Below are positions 25,940 through 34,794 of a stretch of DNA of 64,000 bases, in pieces. Position numbers and translations under genes: made by a program. A model generated the notes under the pieces. That model saw only the letters and a list, made by a program, of their open reading frames with translations. It was not told the origin of the DNA and ran no database searches. This DNA comes from MedAcidi-G1 sp000817085 (GTDB lineage: Bacteria; Actinomycetota; Acidimicrobiia; Acidimicrobiales; MedAcidi-G1), in the NCBI GenBank assembly GCA_045568635.1, contig JBJLAO010000004.1, positions 248,001-312,000 of the forward strand. The letters are read 5' to 3'. The stretch's first letter is position 1, and every line of letters begins with the position of its first letter.

Positions 25940-26152
25940 TCAAGTAAATAAAAGCCACAAACCTTCGATGAGCCGCCATCCCAGATAAATCATCGCTGCA
26001 GTTACGAAAACCCAAAAATGCCAAGGGATCTTCTGTGATTTAACTTCTTTGTCATCGCCTTCAATAACTCGGTTACCGCAGGAAGAACAGGTCCCTACCA
26101 CAGAAACAGAATTAGGCGACAGGTATTTGTCGCATGAAACACACCATGGCAT
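25940..26152 (-). CDS. Small zinc-ribbon membrane protein
   Basis: This 70-residue protein has CVSC at residues 4-7 and CSSC at 22-25, a likely zinc ribbon. A polar stretch follows, then one C-terminal transmembrane helix (HFWVFVTAAMIYLGWRLIEGLWLLF). It is eight bases downstream of the SpoIIE-type phosphatase gene and probably co-transcribed with it. No family name can be assigned. It may be a membrane-attached partner or simply a neighbour. Confidence 0.6.
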   Translation of the reverse strand: MPWCVSCDKYLSPNSVSVVGTCSSCGNRVIEGDDKEVKSQKIPWHFWVFVTAAMIYLGWRLIEGLWLLFT

Positions 26153-26160
26153 TTTTGTTT

Positions 26161-27243
26161 TTAATCTTTTCTTATTGCCAAAATGGCCACATCATCGGCA
26201 AGGATACCTTGATTGAAGTCGTTCGCTGAGTCCAATAGTTGCTTACAGAAGACATCAGGTGAAATTCCAGGGTTTCTTCTAATCGCATCACCAATTCGAT
26301 CTTCACCAAATTGTTCATCTCCGCGTCGCGCTTCAACCAGACCATCTGTGTACATAACCGCCATGTCATCACGAGATAGTGGGATCTCTCTACTGAAAAA
26401 ATGTCCATTAGGGTCAAGCATCAGTAAAGGACCTGTCGACCTCAGTGGACGCACTTCACGTTCATGCCAAAGGAATGCAGCTGGGTGACCGGCAGATGCA
26501 TATCTTAGGGTTTCAGCTTCAGTGTCAAAAACTATTACGACAAGTGAAATGAACTCTTCTGTACGTTCAACAGAGACCATCTGATGATTAAGTTCTTCAA
26601 GTGCTTGGGCAGGATCACGAAACTGACGTAAAAAGGTTCTTAATAAATACTTTGCTTGAAATGCAGTAATCGACGATTCGATACCTTGACCTGACACATC
26701 TCCTATTACCGCAGCTAGTCGAGTGGGTGAAGCCTGAAAAACATCAAAGAAATCTCCTGCCATTAAACCTGTTCCTGCTTGATACACACGACCAACGTCA
26801 AAACCAGTAAATTCTGGCAGTTCCTCTGGTGCTAAACGAGCTGCCCACGCCTTAGGTGCTAACTCCTGCTGATCGAGAGCTTCTTGTGCTCTTCGTTCCA
26901 TATCGAAACTTTTCCGCGCCATTCGAGCTTCCCGGACTGCGTTCCTAGCCCAATAAGTTGAAACTAAAGCCGGTATCGCTACTAAAACATAAATTACTGC
27001 TGCATCGGAAGTTTCTCTGAATGCTGTCACAAAAGAAGCTAAAGATAACAACCCGTAAAGGCTCGCTGAATGAATCTCTTTGCGAAAAGTACTCCATGCC
27101 AACGTATGGGAGTCAGGCGCTTCGTCGCTATCAACTTTTTGAACCACTCTGTAACGTTGCTGAGCTGACCTTATCCAAGCCAGCGTCGCAGCTAGACAAA
27201 CAATTCCAAGGGCAGTTAGCACTGGGGTCCGCATCTCAAACAT
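26161..27243 (-). CDS. Membrane-anchored SpoIIE/RsbU-type PP2C serine phosphatase
   Basis: This 360-residue protein has N-terminal hydrophobic segments (LTALGIVCLAATLAWI, ASLYGLLSLASFVTAF, VIYVLVAIPALVSTYW). The SpoIIE PP2C domain follows from about residue 145: GTGLMAGDFFDVF with the metal-binding Asp, VIGDVSGQGIES with the second Asp, and MAVMYTDGLVEAR plus LADDVAILAIR at the end. These domains dephosphorylate anti-sigma-factor antagonists in partner-switching pathways. No anti-sigma kinase or antagonist gene is visible nearby. The zinc-ribbon membrane protein gene follows. Confidence 0.82.
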   Translation of the reverse strand: MFEMRTPVLTALGIVCLAATLAWIRSAQQRYRVVQKVDSDEAPDSHTLAWSTFRKEIHSASLYGLLSLASFVTAFRETSDAAVIYVLVAIPALVSTYWARNAVREARMARKSFDMERRAQEALDQQELAPKAWAARLAPEELPEFTGFDVGRVYQAGTGLMAGDFFDVFQASPTRLAAVIGDVSGQGIESSITAFQAKYLLRTFLRQFRDPAQALEELNHQMVSVERTEEFISLVVIVFDTEAETLRYASAGHPAAFLWHEREVRPLRSTGPLLMLDPNGHFFSREIPLSRDDMAVMYTDGLVEARRGDEQFGEDRIGDAIRRNPGISPDVFCKQLLDSANDFNQGILADDVAILAIRKD

Positions 27244-27316
27244 TATGCTACTCCCCGAATAACTACATCAGTTTTTTATAAAATTTATTAATTTATTACT
27301 TAAAGCGTTTTTTTTA

Positions 27317-28624
27317 CTACTCTGAGCGTCTACGCACTCTTAGTTTTATAGCCGTTGCACCTAAATTAAGGTCTTCTCTAATTTTTCTCTCCAAATACCG
27401 CAACCATGTTTTTGGGACTTCTCTGTTCGCAAACAATGTGAAAGTGGGTGGATCGGTAGCTCCTTGAGTTGCATACAAAACTCTTACCCCACCTGGTGCT
27501 GGGTGAGCTGCTTGGGCAGCTCTAACAACTTCATTAACTCTTCGAGTTGGGATACGAGTCTGATATTCCATAACACTTTCAGCAAGCGCAGGCCAAAGAT
27601 GTTTAACATTACGCCCGCTCAGAGCGCTTATTCTAATAACAGGTGCTTGTCCGATAAAATGCAGCCGTTGCCCTACTTGCCCAAGAATATCTTCGCGTGC
27701 TTCCTCATCACATAAATCCCATTTGTTTAATAAAACTAAAATTGGACACCCTGCCGCATCTACCCTTTCAGCCAACCTTTGATCTTGATGCGTAATCCCT
27801 TCAGTTGAATCGATGATCAGTAAAGAAACGTCGGCTGTATCCACTGCTTGAAGCGCCCTCACCAGTGAGTAGTACTCTGTACTCTCATCAACACGGGCTT
27901 TTCTTCTCATACCCGCAGTATCAATAAATCTCACAGGACCATTTTCAGTTTCCACGACTGTATCGACGGTGTCTCTTGTCGTTCCAGGCATGTCATGAAC
28001 AACAGATCTATTTTCCCCTATAAGCCTGTTGAAAAGAGTGGATTTACCAACATTTGGTCTTCCGACCAAAGTCACTCCGATAATTTTCTCTTCTTGCTCA
28101 TCAACTTCTTCAGAATCTTCCTCAACTACTGGCAGTTTGTCTACCAGAATCTCCAAAAGGTCTCCTGTCCCTTTTCCATGCAGAGCACTTACGGGGAGAG
28201 GTTCTCCCAAACCTAAGGACAACAAGTCCCACACTTCCGTTTCGAGATTTTTATTATCAACTTTGTTTGCTACGAGTAATACAGTTTCCTGTTTTGAGCG
28301 TAAAAGAGAAGCTATCTGCGCATCATCATCAGTCACCCCAACTGTTACATCAACAACAAATAGAACTGCATCTGCTTCCTTTATTGCTTTTTCGCTCTGA
28401 TCGCTAACCTTTTCGTCAAGGTCACTTCCTGTCGCCATCCAGCCACCTGTATCAATAAGCGTAAATTCTTTACCCGACCATGAAGCAACTACTTCCTTTC
28501 GGTCTCTTGTAACTCCGGGGCGTTCCTCTACTATTGCCTCTCTTCTTCCTAGAATCCTGTTAAGAAGCGTTGACTTCCCTACATTTGGCCTACCGACTAT
28601 CGCGACTGTTGGGAGCATGCTCAT
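27317..28624 (-). CDS. der: Ribosome-associated GTPase Der (EngA)
   Basis: This 435-residue GTPase has the two tandem G domains diagnostic of Der. The first P-loop is GRPNVGKSTLLN at residues 10-21, with DTGG and NKVD motifs. The second is GRPNVGKSTLFN near residue 190, with DTAG and NKWD. The C-terminal KH-like domain follows (RVNEVVRAAQAAHPAPGG ... FALFAN-like TLFANREVPKTWLRYLER). Der is needed for 50S subunit assembly. The start overlaps the end of the DUF512 gene by four bases, so both are likely one operon. Confidence 0.96.
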   Translation of the reverse strand: MSMLPTVAIVGRPNVGKSTLLNRILGRREAIVEERPGVTRDRKEVVASWSGKEFTLIDTGGWMATGSDLDEKVSDQSEKAIKEADAVLFVVDVTVGVTDDDAQIASLLRSKQETVLLVANKVDNKNLETEVWDLLSLGLGEPLPVSALHGKGTGDLLEILVDKLPVVEEDSEEVDEQEEKIIGVTLVGRPNVGKSTLFNRLIGENRSVVHDMPGTTRDTVDTVVETENGPVRFIDTAGMRRKARVDESTEYYSLVRALQAVDTADVSLLIIDSTEGITHQDQRLAERVDAAGCPILVLLNKWDLCDEEAREDILGQVGQRLHFIGQAPVIRISALSGRNVKHLWPALAESVMEYQTRIPTRRVNEVVRAAQAAHPAPGGVRVLYATQGATDPPTFTLFANREVPKTWLRYLERKIREDLNLGATAIKLRVRRRSE

Positions 28625-29991
28625 AACCTATTCGCGATCAGCGCATCTTTAAGTGAACCGCCATCTGTTGGGATTATTTCGACTTGCCTGGGAAGGTCAG
28701 AGGGAGTCAAACCGTCCAGAAATTTACCCCCGCTTAAACAAACATCGGGCAATAAGTATCGATCCCCTTTAGGCTCTGTTGACAATACTCGAACTAAGTC
28801 TTCGCCGACCATCAATCCGGTAACTCCAACATTTCCTCCAAAAAAGTTATTTTCCACTGGAATTATCCGAATATCTTCTCTCTCTAAACTTTCTATCAAT
28901 GGTCTAATCGCTTCAGCCCCTAATTCGCCCGTCAAGACAGCAATTGAAGTATCGGAAACTTTATCAACACCATCTTCTTTCAAGTTCGTGCCCGATCGAG
29001 GCGCTCTAAAACCGAGAGGCGGTGCTCCTTCCACAGATGCAAAAAATCCAGACGGTTTATCACGTTTGAAATCATTGTTAGAGAATTCAAGTTCAAAAGC
29101 TCTTGCCATTCCTATGCCATCCTCATACATTTCAAAATCTCCATAACTTTGCGCTGGCGGAAACTCTCTTCCAGCGGCTAAATAGTATTCATCTGCGGCG
29201 TAAACAAGGTGGCGTCCTAAGTTTTCAACAAAAAAATCTTGCCACAACTCAACACATTCAATTACCTCATTTGCCTCTTTTTTTGTATGCGGACGCATTC
29301 TCGGTTCATTCGTGTATTTGCTAACGCCTAAAGGAACCACGCACAGGCTTGCTAACTCTGAATACTTTTCAGCTACCCCAGCCAAAGTGTCCTCAAGCCA
29401 ATAACCGTTATTAACCCCAGGGCATACAACTACTTGACCGTGAACAGTAACCTCATTGTCAAGTAGTTCACTAAGCCACCTCAGACTCGTTGCACCTCTT
29501 CGATTGCGTAACATTTCTGCACGTTTATGAGGGTCAGTCGAATGAATACTCACATAAAGAGGCGATAAACCTTCGACTAAAACCCTTTCAAGATCTGATT
29601 CGGTGAACCTAGTCAATGTTGTGAAGTTGCCGTATAAAAACGAAAGCCGGTAGTCGTCATCTTTCAAATAAAGACTTTTTCTTAAACCAGGCGGAAGCTG
29701 GTAAATGAAACAAAATTCACAATGGTTATCACATGTTCGCACACGATCAAAAAGCGCACCATCAACTTCAATCCCCAGAGGAACCCCTGTTTTTCTAGAA
29801 ATTTCCACCTCACTTCGTATACCACCTGAATCTATTTCAAGAATAACTTGAGGTTCATCAATCAATAATTGGTACTCGATTACATCACGTGGTACACATC
29901 CATTTATGGCAAGTATCTGCTCTCCACCTTTAATTCCATGCTGCTCGGCTGGTGAATTAGGCAAAACAGAAACAATTGTTGGAGCTGACAT
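28621..29991 (-). CDS. DUF512 family radical SAM protein with N-terminal PDZ-like domain
   Basis: The protein begins with a PDZ-like segment (APTIVSVLPNSPAEQHGIKGGEQILAING). A radical SAM motif CDNHCEFC (C-x3-C-x2-C, residues 87, 91 and 94 from this start) follows, and then the DUF512 region (PPSQSYGD-like PPAQSYGDFEMYEDGIGM). Members are widespread in actinobacteria and clostridia next to der, and their function is not established. A TTG at 30024 would add 11 residues but leave only 14 bases to ispH. The ATG at 29991 is preferred. TAGTCT lies seven bases upstream of it, suggesting a leaderless mRNA. It overlaps der by four bases. Confidence 0.8.
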   Translation of the reverse strand: MSAPTIVSVLPNSPAEQHGIKGGEQILAINGCVPRDVIEYQLLIDEPQVILEIDSGGIRSEVEISRKTGVPLGIEVDGALFDRVRTCDNHCEFCFIYQLPPGLRKSLYLKDDDYRLSFLYGNFTTLTRFTESDLERVLVEGLSPLYVSIHSTDPHKRAEMLRNRRGATSLRWLSELLDNEVTVHGQVVVCPGVNNGYWLEDTLAGVAEKYSELASLCVVPLGVSKYTNEPRMRPHTKKEANEVIECVELWQDFFVENLGRHLVYAADEYYLAAGREFPPAQSYGDFEMYEDGIGMARAFELEFSNNDFKRDKPSGFFASVEGAPPLGFRAPRSGTNLKEDGVDKVSDTSIAVLTGELGAEAIRPLIESLEREDIRIIPVENNFFGGNVGVTGLMVGEDLVRVLSTEPKGDRYLLPDVCLSGGKFLDGLTPSDLPRQVEIIPTDGGSLKDALIANRL

Positions 29992-30038
29992 GACTACAAG
30001 ACTATCCAAGACCTGGCAGTACAAAGTAAAGTTATCTC

Positions 30039-31085
30039 ATGAAGGTTGAACGTGTTCTCTTAGCTGAACCGCGAGGTTTTTGTGCCGGGGTTGAAATGGC
30101 CATAAAAGCTCTGACTTGGATGGTCAAAGCCTTCGATGAGCCTGTCTACTGCTACCACGAAATCGTTCACAATAAACTTGTAGTAGAGCGTTTCGAAAAC
30201 CTAGGTGTTGTTTTTGTAGACGATATAGAAAACGTGCCCGAAGGTTCTCCCCTCATGCTCTCAGCCCACGGTTCAGCTCCGGAAGTGGTTCAAAAAGCCG
30301 AAAAGGTTTCCAGCTACATGGTGGATGCGGTCTGTCCATTGGTAACCAAAGTTCACCATGAAGTTAAAATTCGTTCAAAAAAAGGCTTCCAAATCGTATA
30401 TGTGGGACATGCAGGACACGAAGAAGCCGAAGGCACTATCGCCGTCTCTCCTGAATCAATTCACCGCGTCGAAGACGTCAACGATGTTGAGGCACTTCCA
30501 GAACTTGGCGACAAAGTAGCTTTGTTAGCTCAAACGACTCTAAGCCACCGTGACTGGGAGGGAGTCGTGTCTTCTGCAGAAGAACGCTGGCCTGAGCTTT
30601 GGTCACCTGGACGGAGCGACCTGTGTTTCGCTACGACAAATAGACAGGCGGCTCTACTTGATCTTGTTGGGCACTGTGATTCAGTAGTTGTAATAGGATC
30701 AAAAAATAGTTCCAATACGAAAGCTTTGGTTAAATTAGCTGAAGAGGCAGGCTGTGAGAGAGTAATTTGGATCAATAAAGCTCAGGAACTTCCAAAAGAT
30801 CTCTCTGGAACTGTGGGGGTAACGGCAGGTGCATCCGCTCCGGATGAGGTTGTAGCCGAGGTGATCAAAACCTTGAATCCTAGTGATGGAGTTCATAACA
30901 TCAGACACACCCAAGAAGACGAATATTTTCCTCCCCCTCGAAACATAAGAAATCTACTCGGAGCGATTGACAATTTCGCAAAATTAGGTTTTGCTTCACC
31001 ATCTAAAAGTACTAATTTCACTGACAAAGAAATCGGAGCTTCGGACGTCCTTTACAGCCTCAATCTTTCTGCCGTCTCAAACTAA
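30039..31085 (+). CDS. ispH: 4-hydroxy-3-methylbut-2-enyl diphosphate reductase
   Basis: This 348-residue Fe-S enzyme performs the last step of the MEP pathway, reducing HMBPP to IPP and DMAPP. The three cluster cysteines are visible in RGFCAGVEMAI (C16 region), VDAVCPLVTK and LCFATTNRQ. The conserved HEIVHN and SAHGSAP motifs follow the family. About 35 residues beyond the usual end (GASDVLYSLNLS) form a C-terminal tail. TAAAGT is six bases before the ATG and there is no Shine-Dalgarno, so translation may be leaderless. Its stop shares a four-base CTAA with the convergent plsC gene. Confidence 0.95.
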   Translation: MKVERVLLAEPRGFCAGVEMAIKALTWMVKAFDEPVYCYHEIVHNKLVVERFENLGVVFVDDIENVPEGSPLMLSAHGSAPEVVQKAEKVSSYMVDAVCPLVTKVHHEVKIRSKKGFQIVYVGHAGHEEAEGTIAVSPESIHRVEDVNDVEALPELGDKVALLAQTTLSHRDWEGVVSSAEERWPELWSPGRSDLCFATTNRQAALLDLVGHCDSVVVIGSKNSSNTKALVKLAEEAGCERVIWINKAQELPKDLSGTVGVTAGASAPDEVVAEVIKTLNPSDGVHNIRHTQEDEYFPPPRNIRNLLGAIDNFAKLGFASPSKSTNFTDKEIGASDVLYSLNLSAVSN

Positions 31086-31762
31086 GATTTTTCGCCTAAA
31101 AGAGTCTGAGCTTGATCGAAAGCTTCCTGTAAAGAGTTTCTTAACTGCTCGGTAAGTTCTTCTACAGCTCGTCTAGGGACGCGCCCATCAAACTTAGGAG
31201 GTATCACAGGCTCTCCTACAACCAGAAACACTTTTGCTGGCCGAATCAAACGGGAACCGTGCGGCATAGCCTTGTCTGATCCAGCGATCCCTAAAGGTAT
31301 TAATGGGACGCCTGCTCTGGCAGCTACAAAAGCAGGCCCTGAATGCATCTTCTCTTTTTCAATGACAGGACCATGCTGACGTGTCCCTTCGGGGAACATT
31401 ACAAGTGGCTCTCCGCGTTCCAATACTTGTTGACAAGCATTTAAAGCAGCTCTATCTGCTGTCCCTCTCTTAACTGGGAAACAACCTAAAATCCCTAGGA
31501 ACCATCCCCCAAGTCGATTATTCCAAATCGACTCCTTTCCTAAAAATCTGACACGTTTCGGGGTTATTAAACCTCCTAAAGGAGAATCAATATATGAACG
31601 ATGAACAGGCGCAATAATATAGGGGGTGTTTTTAGGTACTCTGTCTTTGTTTACTGTGCTAAAACGAAAAAGAATTTTAGCCACTATCCAGACTAAAGTC
31701 CGAAAAAATCTGTATGCAATTTTTTCTTTTAAACCCATAGGTTTCCCAAGATCTAATTCCAT
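31082..31762 (-). CDS. plsC: 1-acyl-sn-glycerol-3-phosphate acyltransferase (PlsC-like)
   Basis: This 226-residue acyltransferase has the catalytic HRSYID (HxxxxD) motif near residue 54 and the FPEGTRQHG glycerol-phosphate-binding motif near residue 124, with an N-terminal hydrophobic helix (FRTLVWIVAKILF). It would acylate lysophosphatidic acid in phospholipid synthesis. It overlaps cmk by ten bases and closes the scpA-to-plsC operon. Other lysophospholipid acyltransferases share these motifs, so the exact acceptor is inferred. Confidence 0.88.
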   Translation of the reverse strand: MELDLGKPMGLKEKIAYRFFRTLVWIVAKILFRFSTVNKDRVPKNTPYIIAPVHRSYIDSPLGGLITPKRVRFLGKESIWNNRLGGWFLGILGCFPVKRGTADRAALNACQQVLERGEPLVMFPEGTRQHGPVIEKEKMHSGPAFVAARAGVPLIPLGIAGSDKAMPHGSRLIRPAKVFLVVGEPVIPPKFDGRVPRRAVEELTEQLRNSLQEAFDQAQTLLGEKS

Positions 31763-32409
31763 TTAAAAAGCCCCAAAATCTCTTTTATCGTTTCTTCAAC
31801 TCCCATCAGGGAAGTATCTATCTCTATCGATCCTTCAGAGCGAACTAAAGGGCTAGTTGAACGTCCTATATCTGCTTCGTCTCTTTTCCTGATTGAATCA
31901 GCCACTTTTGAAGCATCCAAAGCCTCTTCTTGTTCAATTCTTCTTTCCGCACGGACTTCCTCGGAGGCGGTCAAGTAGACTTTTACTTTTGCTTTTGGGA
32001 AAACAACCGAACCTATGTCTCTTCCCTCAATGACTCCTCCGCCTTTTTTTTCGACCCAGAGACGCTGCCTATCAACCATTTCTTGACGTACTGTTGGCAT
32101 CGCTGCGACTGCACTCACAACTCTTGTAACCTCAGGTCCTCTTATTTCCTTTGTCGCGTTATAACCATTCACCAAGCAAATACCGTCCTCAAAGTTGAAA
32201 TTCATTTCTTTAGCGATTTTTAGAACCTGTTTTTCATCGATTATTTCTATGTTCTTTTTAATGGAGACGAAAGCCACCGCTCTGTACATCGCTCCCGTGT
32301 CTAAATATTCAAGGTTCAATTTTTTTGCTAAAGCTTTTGCAATCGTGGATTTTCCTGACCCCGCCGGACCGTCGATTGCAATAATTTTTTCGTTTATCAA
32401 CTCGTTCAT
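31753..32409 (-). CDS. cmk: Cytidylate kinase
   Basis: This 218-residue NMP kinase phosphorylates CMP and dCMP. It shows IAIDGPAGSGKSTIAKALA (P-loop, residues 10-28), YLDTGAMYRAVA, and EGRDIGSVVFPKAKVKVYLTAS, all diagnostic of Cmk. It overlaps aroA by four bases upstream and plsC by ten bases downstream, matching the common actinobacterial gene order before der. Confidence 0.96.
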   Translation of the reverse strand: MNELINEKIIAIDGPAGSGKSTIAKALAKKLNLEYLDTGAMYRAVAFVSIKKNIEIIDEKQVLKIAKEMNFNFEDGICLVNGYNATKEIRGPEVTRVVSAVAAMPTVRQEMVDRQRLWVEKKGGGVIEGRDIGSVVFPKAKVKVYLTASEEVRAERRIEQEEALDASKVADSIRKRDEADIGRSTSPLVRSEGSIEIDTSLMGVEETIKEILGLFKWN

Positions 32410-33680
32410 TTTCTTAATGCATTCAAATCATCTATGAAACCGGGGTAGCTGGTCGCTACGGCTTCCCATCCAGAGATCTCTGTCGCATTACTTGAAACTA
32501 ATCCAGCAATTGCGCAACTCATAGCGATCCTGTGATCTCCATGCGAATCAACTTTTCCTCCGGTTAACCCGCCTCCTTGTATCACCAGATCATCACCTGA
32601 AATCTCTGCTTTCATTCCCATTGAGCCTATTTCTGAAACTATCGTCTCAAGCCTGTTGCTTTCCTTGACTCTAAGTTCGCCAAGCCCCTTAAAATGGGTC
32701 TCTCCATCAGCACAAGCGGCTGCAACTGCGAGTATAGGAACTTCATCGATTAGGCCAGGAATTTCTGTTTCTTCTACAACCGTTCCGACAAGTTCACTAG
32801 ATGCAACATTCAAGTCATTAGTAACAGGGTCTTGCGTTATGTCAGCTCCCATTCTTGATAGGACACCAATAAATCCGTCTCTTGCATGACCTGTGTAAAC
32901 ATTTTTTATAGCTACTTCTGAGCCCTTGAGGATTGTCGCCCCAACTGCCCAAAAAGCTGCTTGAGATGGGTCACCTTTAACTTTATGAATGAAAGGTTTC
33001 GGCTGTCCTGGTTTGACAGTTACAGATTCAGAAAAACCATCCGCGGTCGGAGCAGTTATAAAAACATCAAGACCAACTTCTTGAAACAGTTCTTCTGTGT
33101 GAGTTCTTGTAGGAGTAGTTTCGATAACAGTTGTGTCGCCTGTCGCAAAAAGACCTGCGAACATCAAGCACCCCTTTACTTGGGCACTGGGCACTTCCAT
33201 CTGGTATTCGATGCCTTTTAAGCCACCTGCATCGATTCTGAACGGAGCCCTGCCTGCGGTCTCGAGACATGAAATCGTAGCTCCCATTCGTTCCAATGGT
33301 TCTATTATTCTTTCCATTGGCCTTTTCCGAATCGACTCATCCCCATCAAGAGTTACCGAAAACGGTAGGCCAGCAAGCATCCCTGACATTAAACGGATAC
33401 TTGTACCTGAATTGCCTACAAATAATTTCTCACTAGGTTCTTTCAATTCGCCACCCTGGATGCGTAAAACGTCTGAATCCTTTTCTTCCAACTGCACTCC
33501 CAGAGAAGTAAGAATTTCCATTGTGTGCTTCACATCTTGACCTCTACTCAAACCATGAATTGTTGACTCACCATCCGCCAAAGAAGCCAACATTAAAACT
33601 CGATGAGAAATCGACTTGTCTCCAGGCGCATTAATTTGCCCAACAAGACAGCCACCGGGTTCTATTATTTCTGGTTTCAC
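32406..33680 (-). CDS. aroA: 3-phosphoshikimate 1-carboxyvinyltransferase (EPSP synthase)
   Basis: This 424-residue enzyme of the shikimate pathway joins shikimate-3-phosphate and PEP. Marks are PGDKSISHRVLMLASLA near residue 19, GNSGTSIRLMSGMLAG near residue 90, KRPMERIIEPLERMGA, and RVKESNRLETIVSEIGSMG near residue 330. Its start overlaps tyrA by four bases and its end overlaps cmk by four, so the aromatic genes are translationally coupled here. Confidence 0.96.
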   Translation of the reverse strand: MKPEIIEPGGCLVGQINAPGDKSISHRVLMLASLADGESTIHGLSRGQDVKHTMEILTSLGVQLEEKDSDVLRIQGGELKEPSEKLFVGNSGTSIRLMSGMLAGLPFSVTLDGDESIRKRPMERIIEPLERMGATISCLETAGRAPFRIDAGGLKGIEYQMEVPSAQVKGCLMFAGLFATGDTTVIETTPTRTHTEELFQEVGLDVFITAPTADGFSESVTVKPGQPKPFIHKVKGDPSQAAFWAVGATILKGSEVAIKNVYTGHARDGFIGVLSRMGADITQDPVTNDLNVASSELVGTVVEETEIPGLIDEVPILAVAAACADGETHFKGLGELRVKESNRLETIVSEIGSMGMKAEISGDDLVIQGGGLTGGKVDSHGDHRIAMSCAIAGLVSSNATEISGWEAVATSYPGFIDDLNALRK

Positions 33681-34750
33681 AATAAAGGTCTCAATGCCGG
33701 CCTGTACCCATGTGTCATCAAACCTCCAGAAAGTCTTTCTGCCAAATTCTTCTCCACAAGCAATACCACTACACCACGGTCCCCTTCGGCAGAGTGAGTC
33801 ATTTCTAAATCGAAAATATTGACATCTAATTCGGTTGCCAAAGACGCTATTGTGGCCAACTCTCCAGGTTTGTCCATTATCGGTACACGCACTTCAATCA
33901 ATTCAGAAGGTCTAGGAGCACCAGTTGGCAGATTTATTCTTGCTTCCCTTGACGTCTCTAAACGCTGTAATAAGGAATCGTTGTCATGACTATTTACTTC
34001 ATTACGAACTTCCGTTAAAGCAGAAATAAAATCATCAATCACTTCAGTAATAGCTTCATGGTTTTCCGCACAAATATCTGGCCAAATTGTCGGATTACCA
34101 GCCGCTATTCTGGTCATGTCACGAAAGCCACCGGCTGCTAGCCTCAAAACTGCAAAATGCTCTTCTGACCTGTTGGCTGCCAGTCCCATCAGAGTGGCCG
34201 CTGCTAAATGAGGAACATGGGAAACCATGGCTACCAGCGAATCATGACGGCTTGGACTCAAGGTAACTATTTCAGCCCCAAGCGAAATAATCACCTCTCT
34301 AATGCGTTTAAATGCTTCGTCAGAGGTATCTTCCGTGGGAGTAAGAACCCAGTTTGCATCTGAGAACATCGCTGGATCTGCACCTATTAAGCCTTCTTGT
34401 TCTGATCCTGCCATCGGATGACCGCCTACAAATCGAGGATCTTTAATTTCTTTTGATATTGACGCTTTCACACTCCCCACATCGGTAACGAAACCTTTGG
34501 GGGCGATTAATAACGCTTCTTTTACCAATTCTGGTATATCTCGCACAGGTGCCGATACAAATGTTATTTCAGCTTCTTGATCCCAACCTGTGGAATCGAT
34601 TACTCCTAATTGTTTGGCTTCAACTAAACGCTCTTCAACTTCATCTATCCCACTGACATGCCAACCCTGTTCACGTAATGCCATACCAATTGAACCGCCG
34701 ATTAGACCCACTCCTGCAATCATGGCCCGGTGACTCATTAGTCTCTCCAT
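33677..34750 (-). CDS. tyrA: Prephenate dehydrogenase with C-terminal ACT domain
   Basis: This 357-residue enzyme oxidises prephenate to 4-hydroxyphenylpyruvate with NAD(P)+. The N-terminal Rossmann motif is GVGLIGGSIGMAL near residue 14, and the catalytic region contains VGGHPMAGSEQEGL. The C-terminal ACT-type domain (VRVPIMDKPGELATIASLATELDVNI, residues ~288-313) probably gives tyrosine feedback control. It lies 44 bases downstream of rluB and overlaps aroA by four bases. ATG at 34750 is reported; MSHRAM four codons later is also possible. Confidence 0.92.
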   Translation of the reverse strand: MERLMSHRAMIAGVGLIGGSIGMALREQGWHVSGIDEVEERLVEAKQLGVIDSTGWDQEAEITFVSAPVRDIPELVKEALLIAPKGFVTDVGSVKASISKEIKDPRFVGGHPMAGSEQEGLIGADPAMFSDANWVLTPTEDTSDEAFKRIREVIISLGAEIVTLSPSRHDSLVAMVSHVPHLAAATLMGLAANRSEEHFAVLRLAAGGFRDMTRIAAGNPTIWPDICAENHEAITEVIDDFISALTEVRNEVNSHDNDSLLQRLETSREARINLPTGAPRPSELIEVRVPIMDKPGELATIASLATELDVNIFDLEMTHSAEGDRGVVVLLVEKNLAERLSGGLMTHGYRPALRPLL

Positions 34751-34794
34751 ATCCTTCGTTTTGGCTTAAATCAATTTTACAGCCTAGGTGTTCA

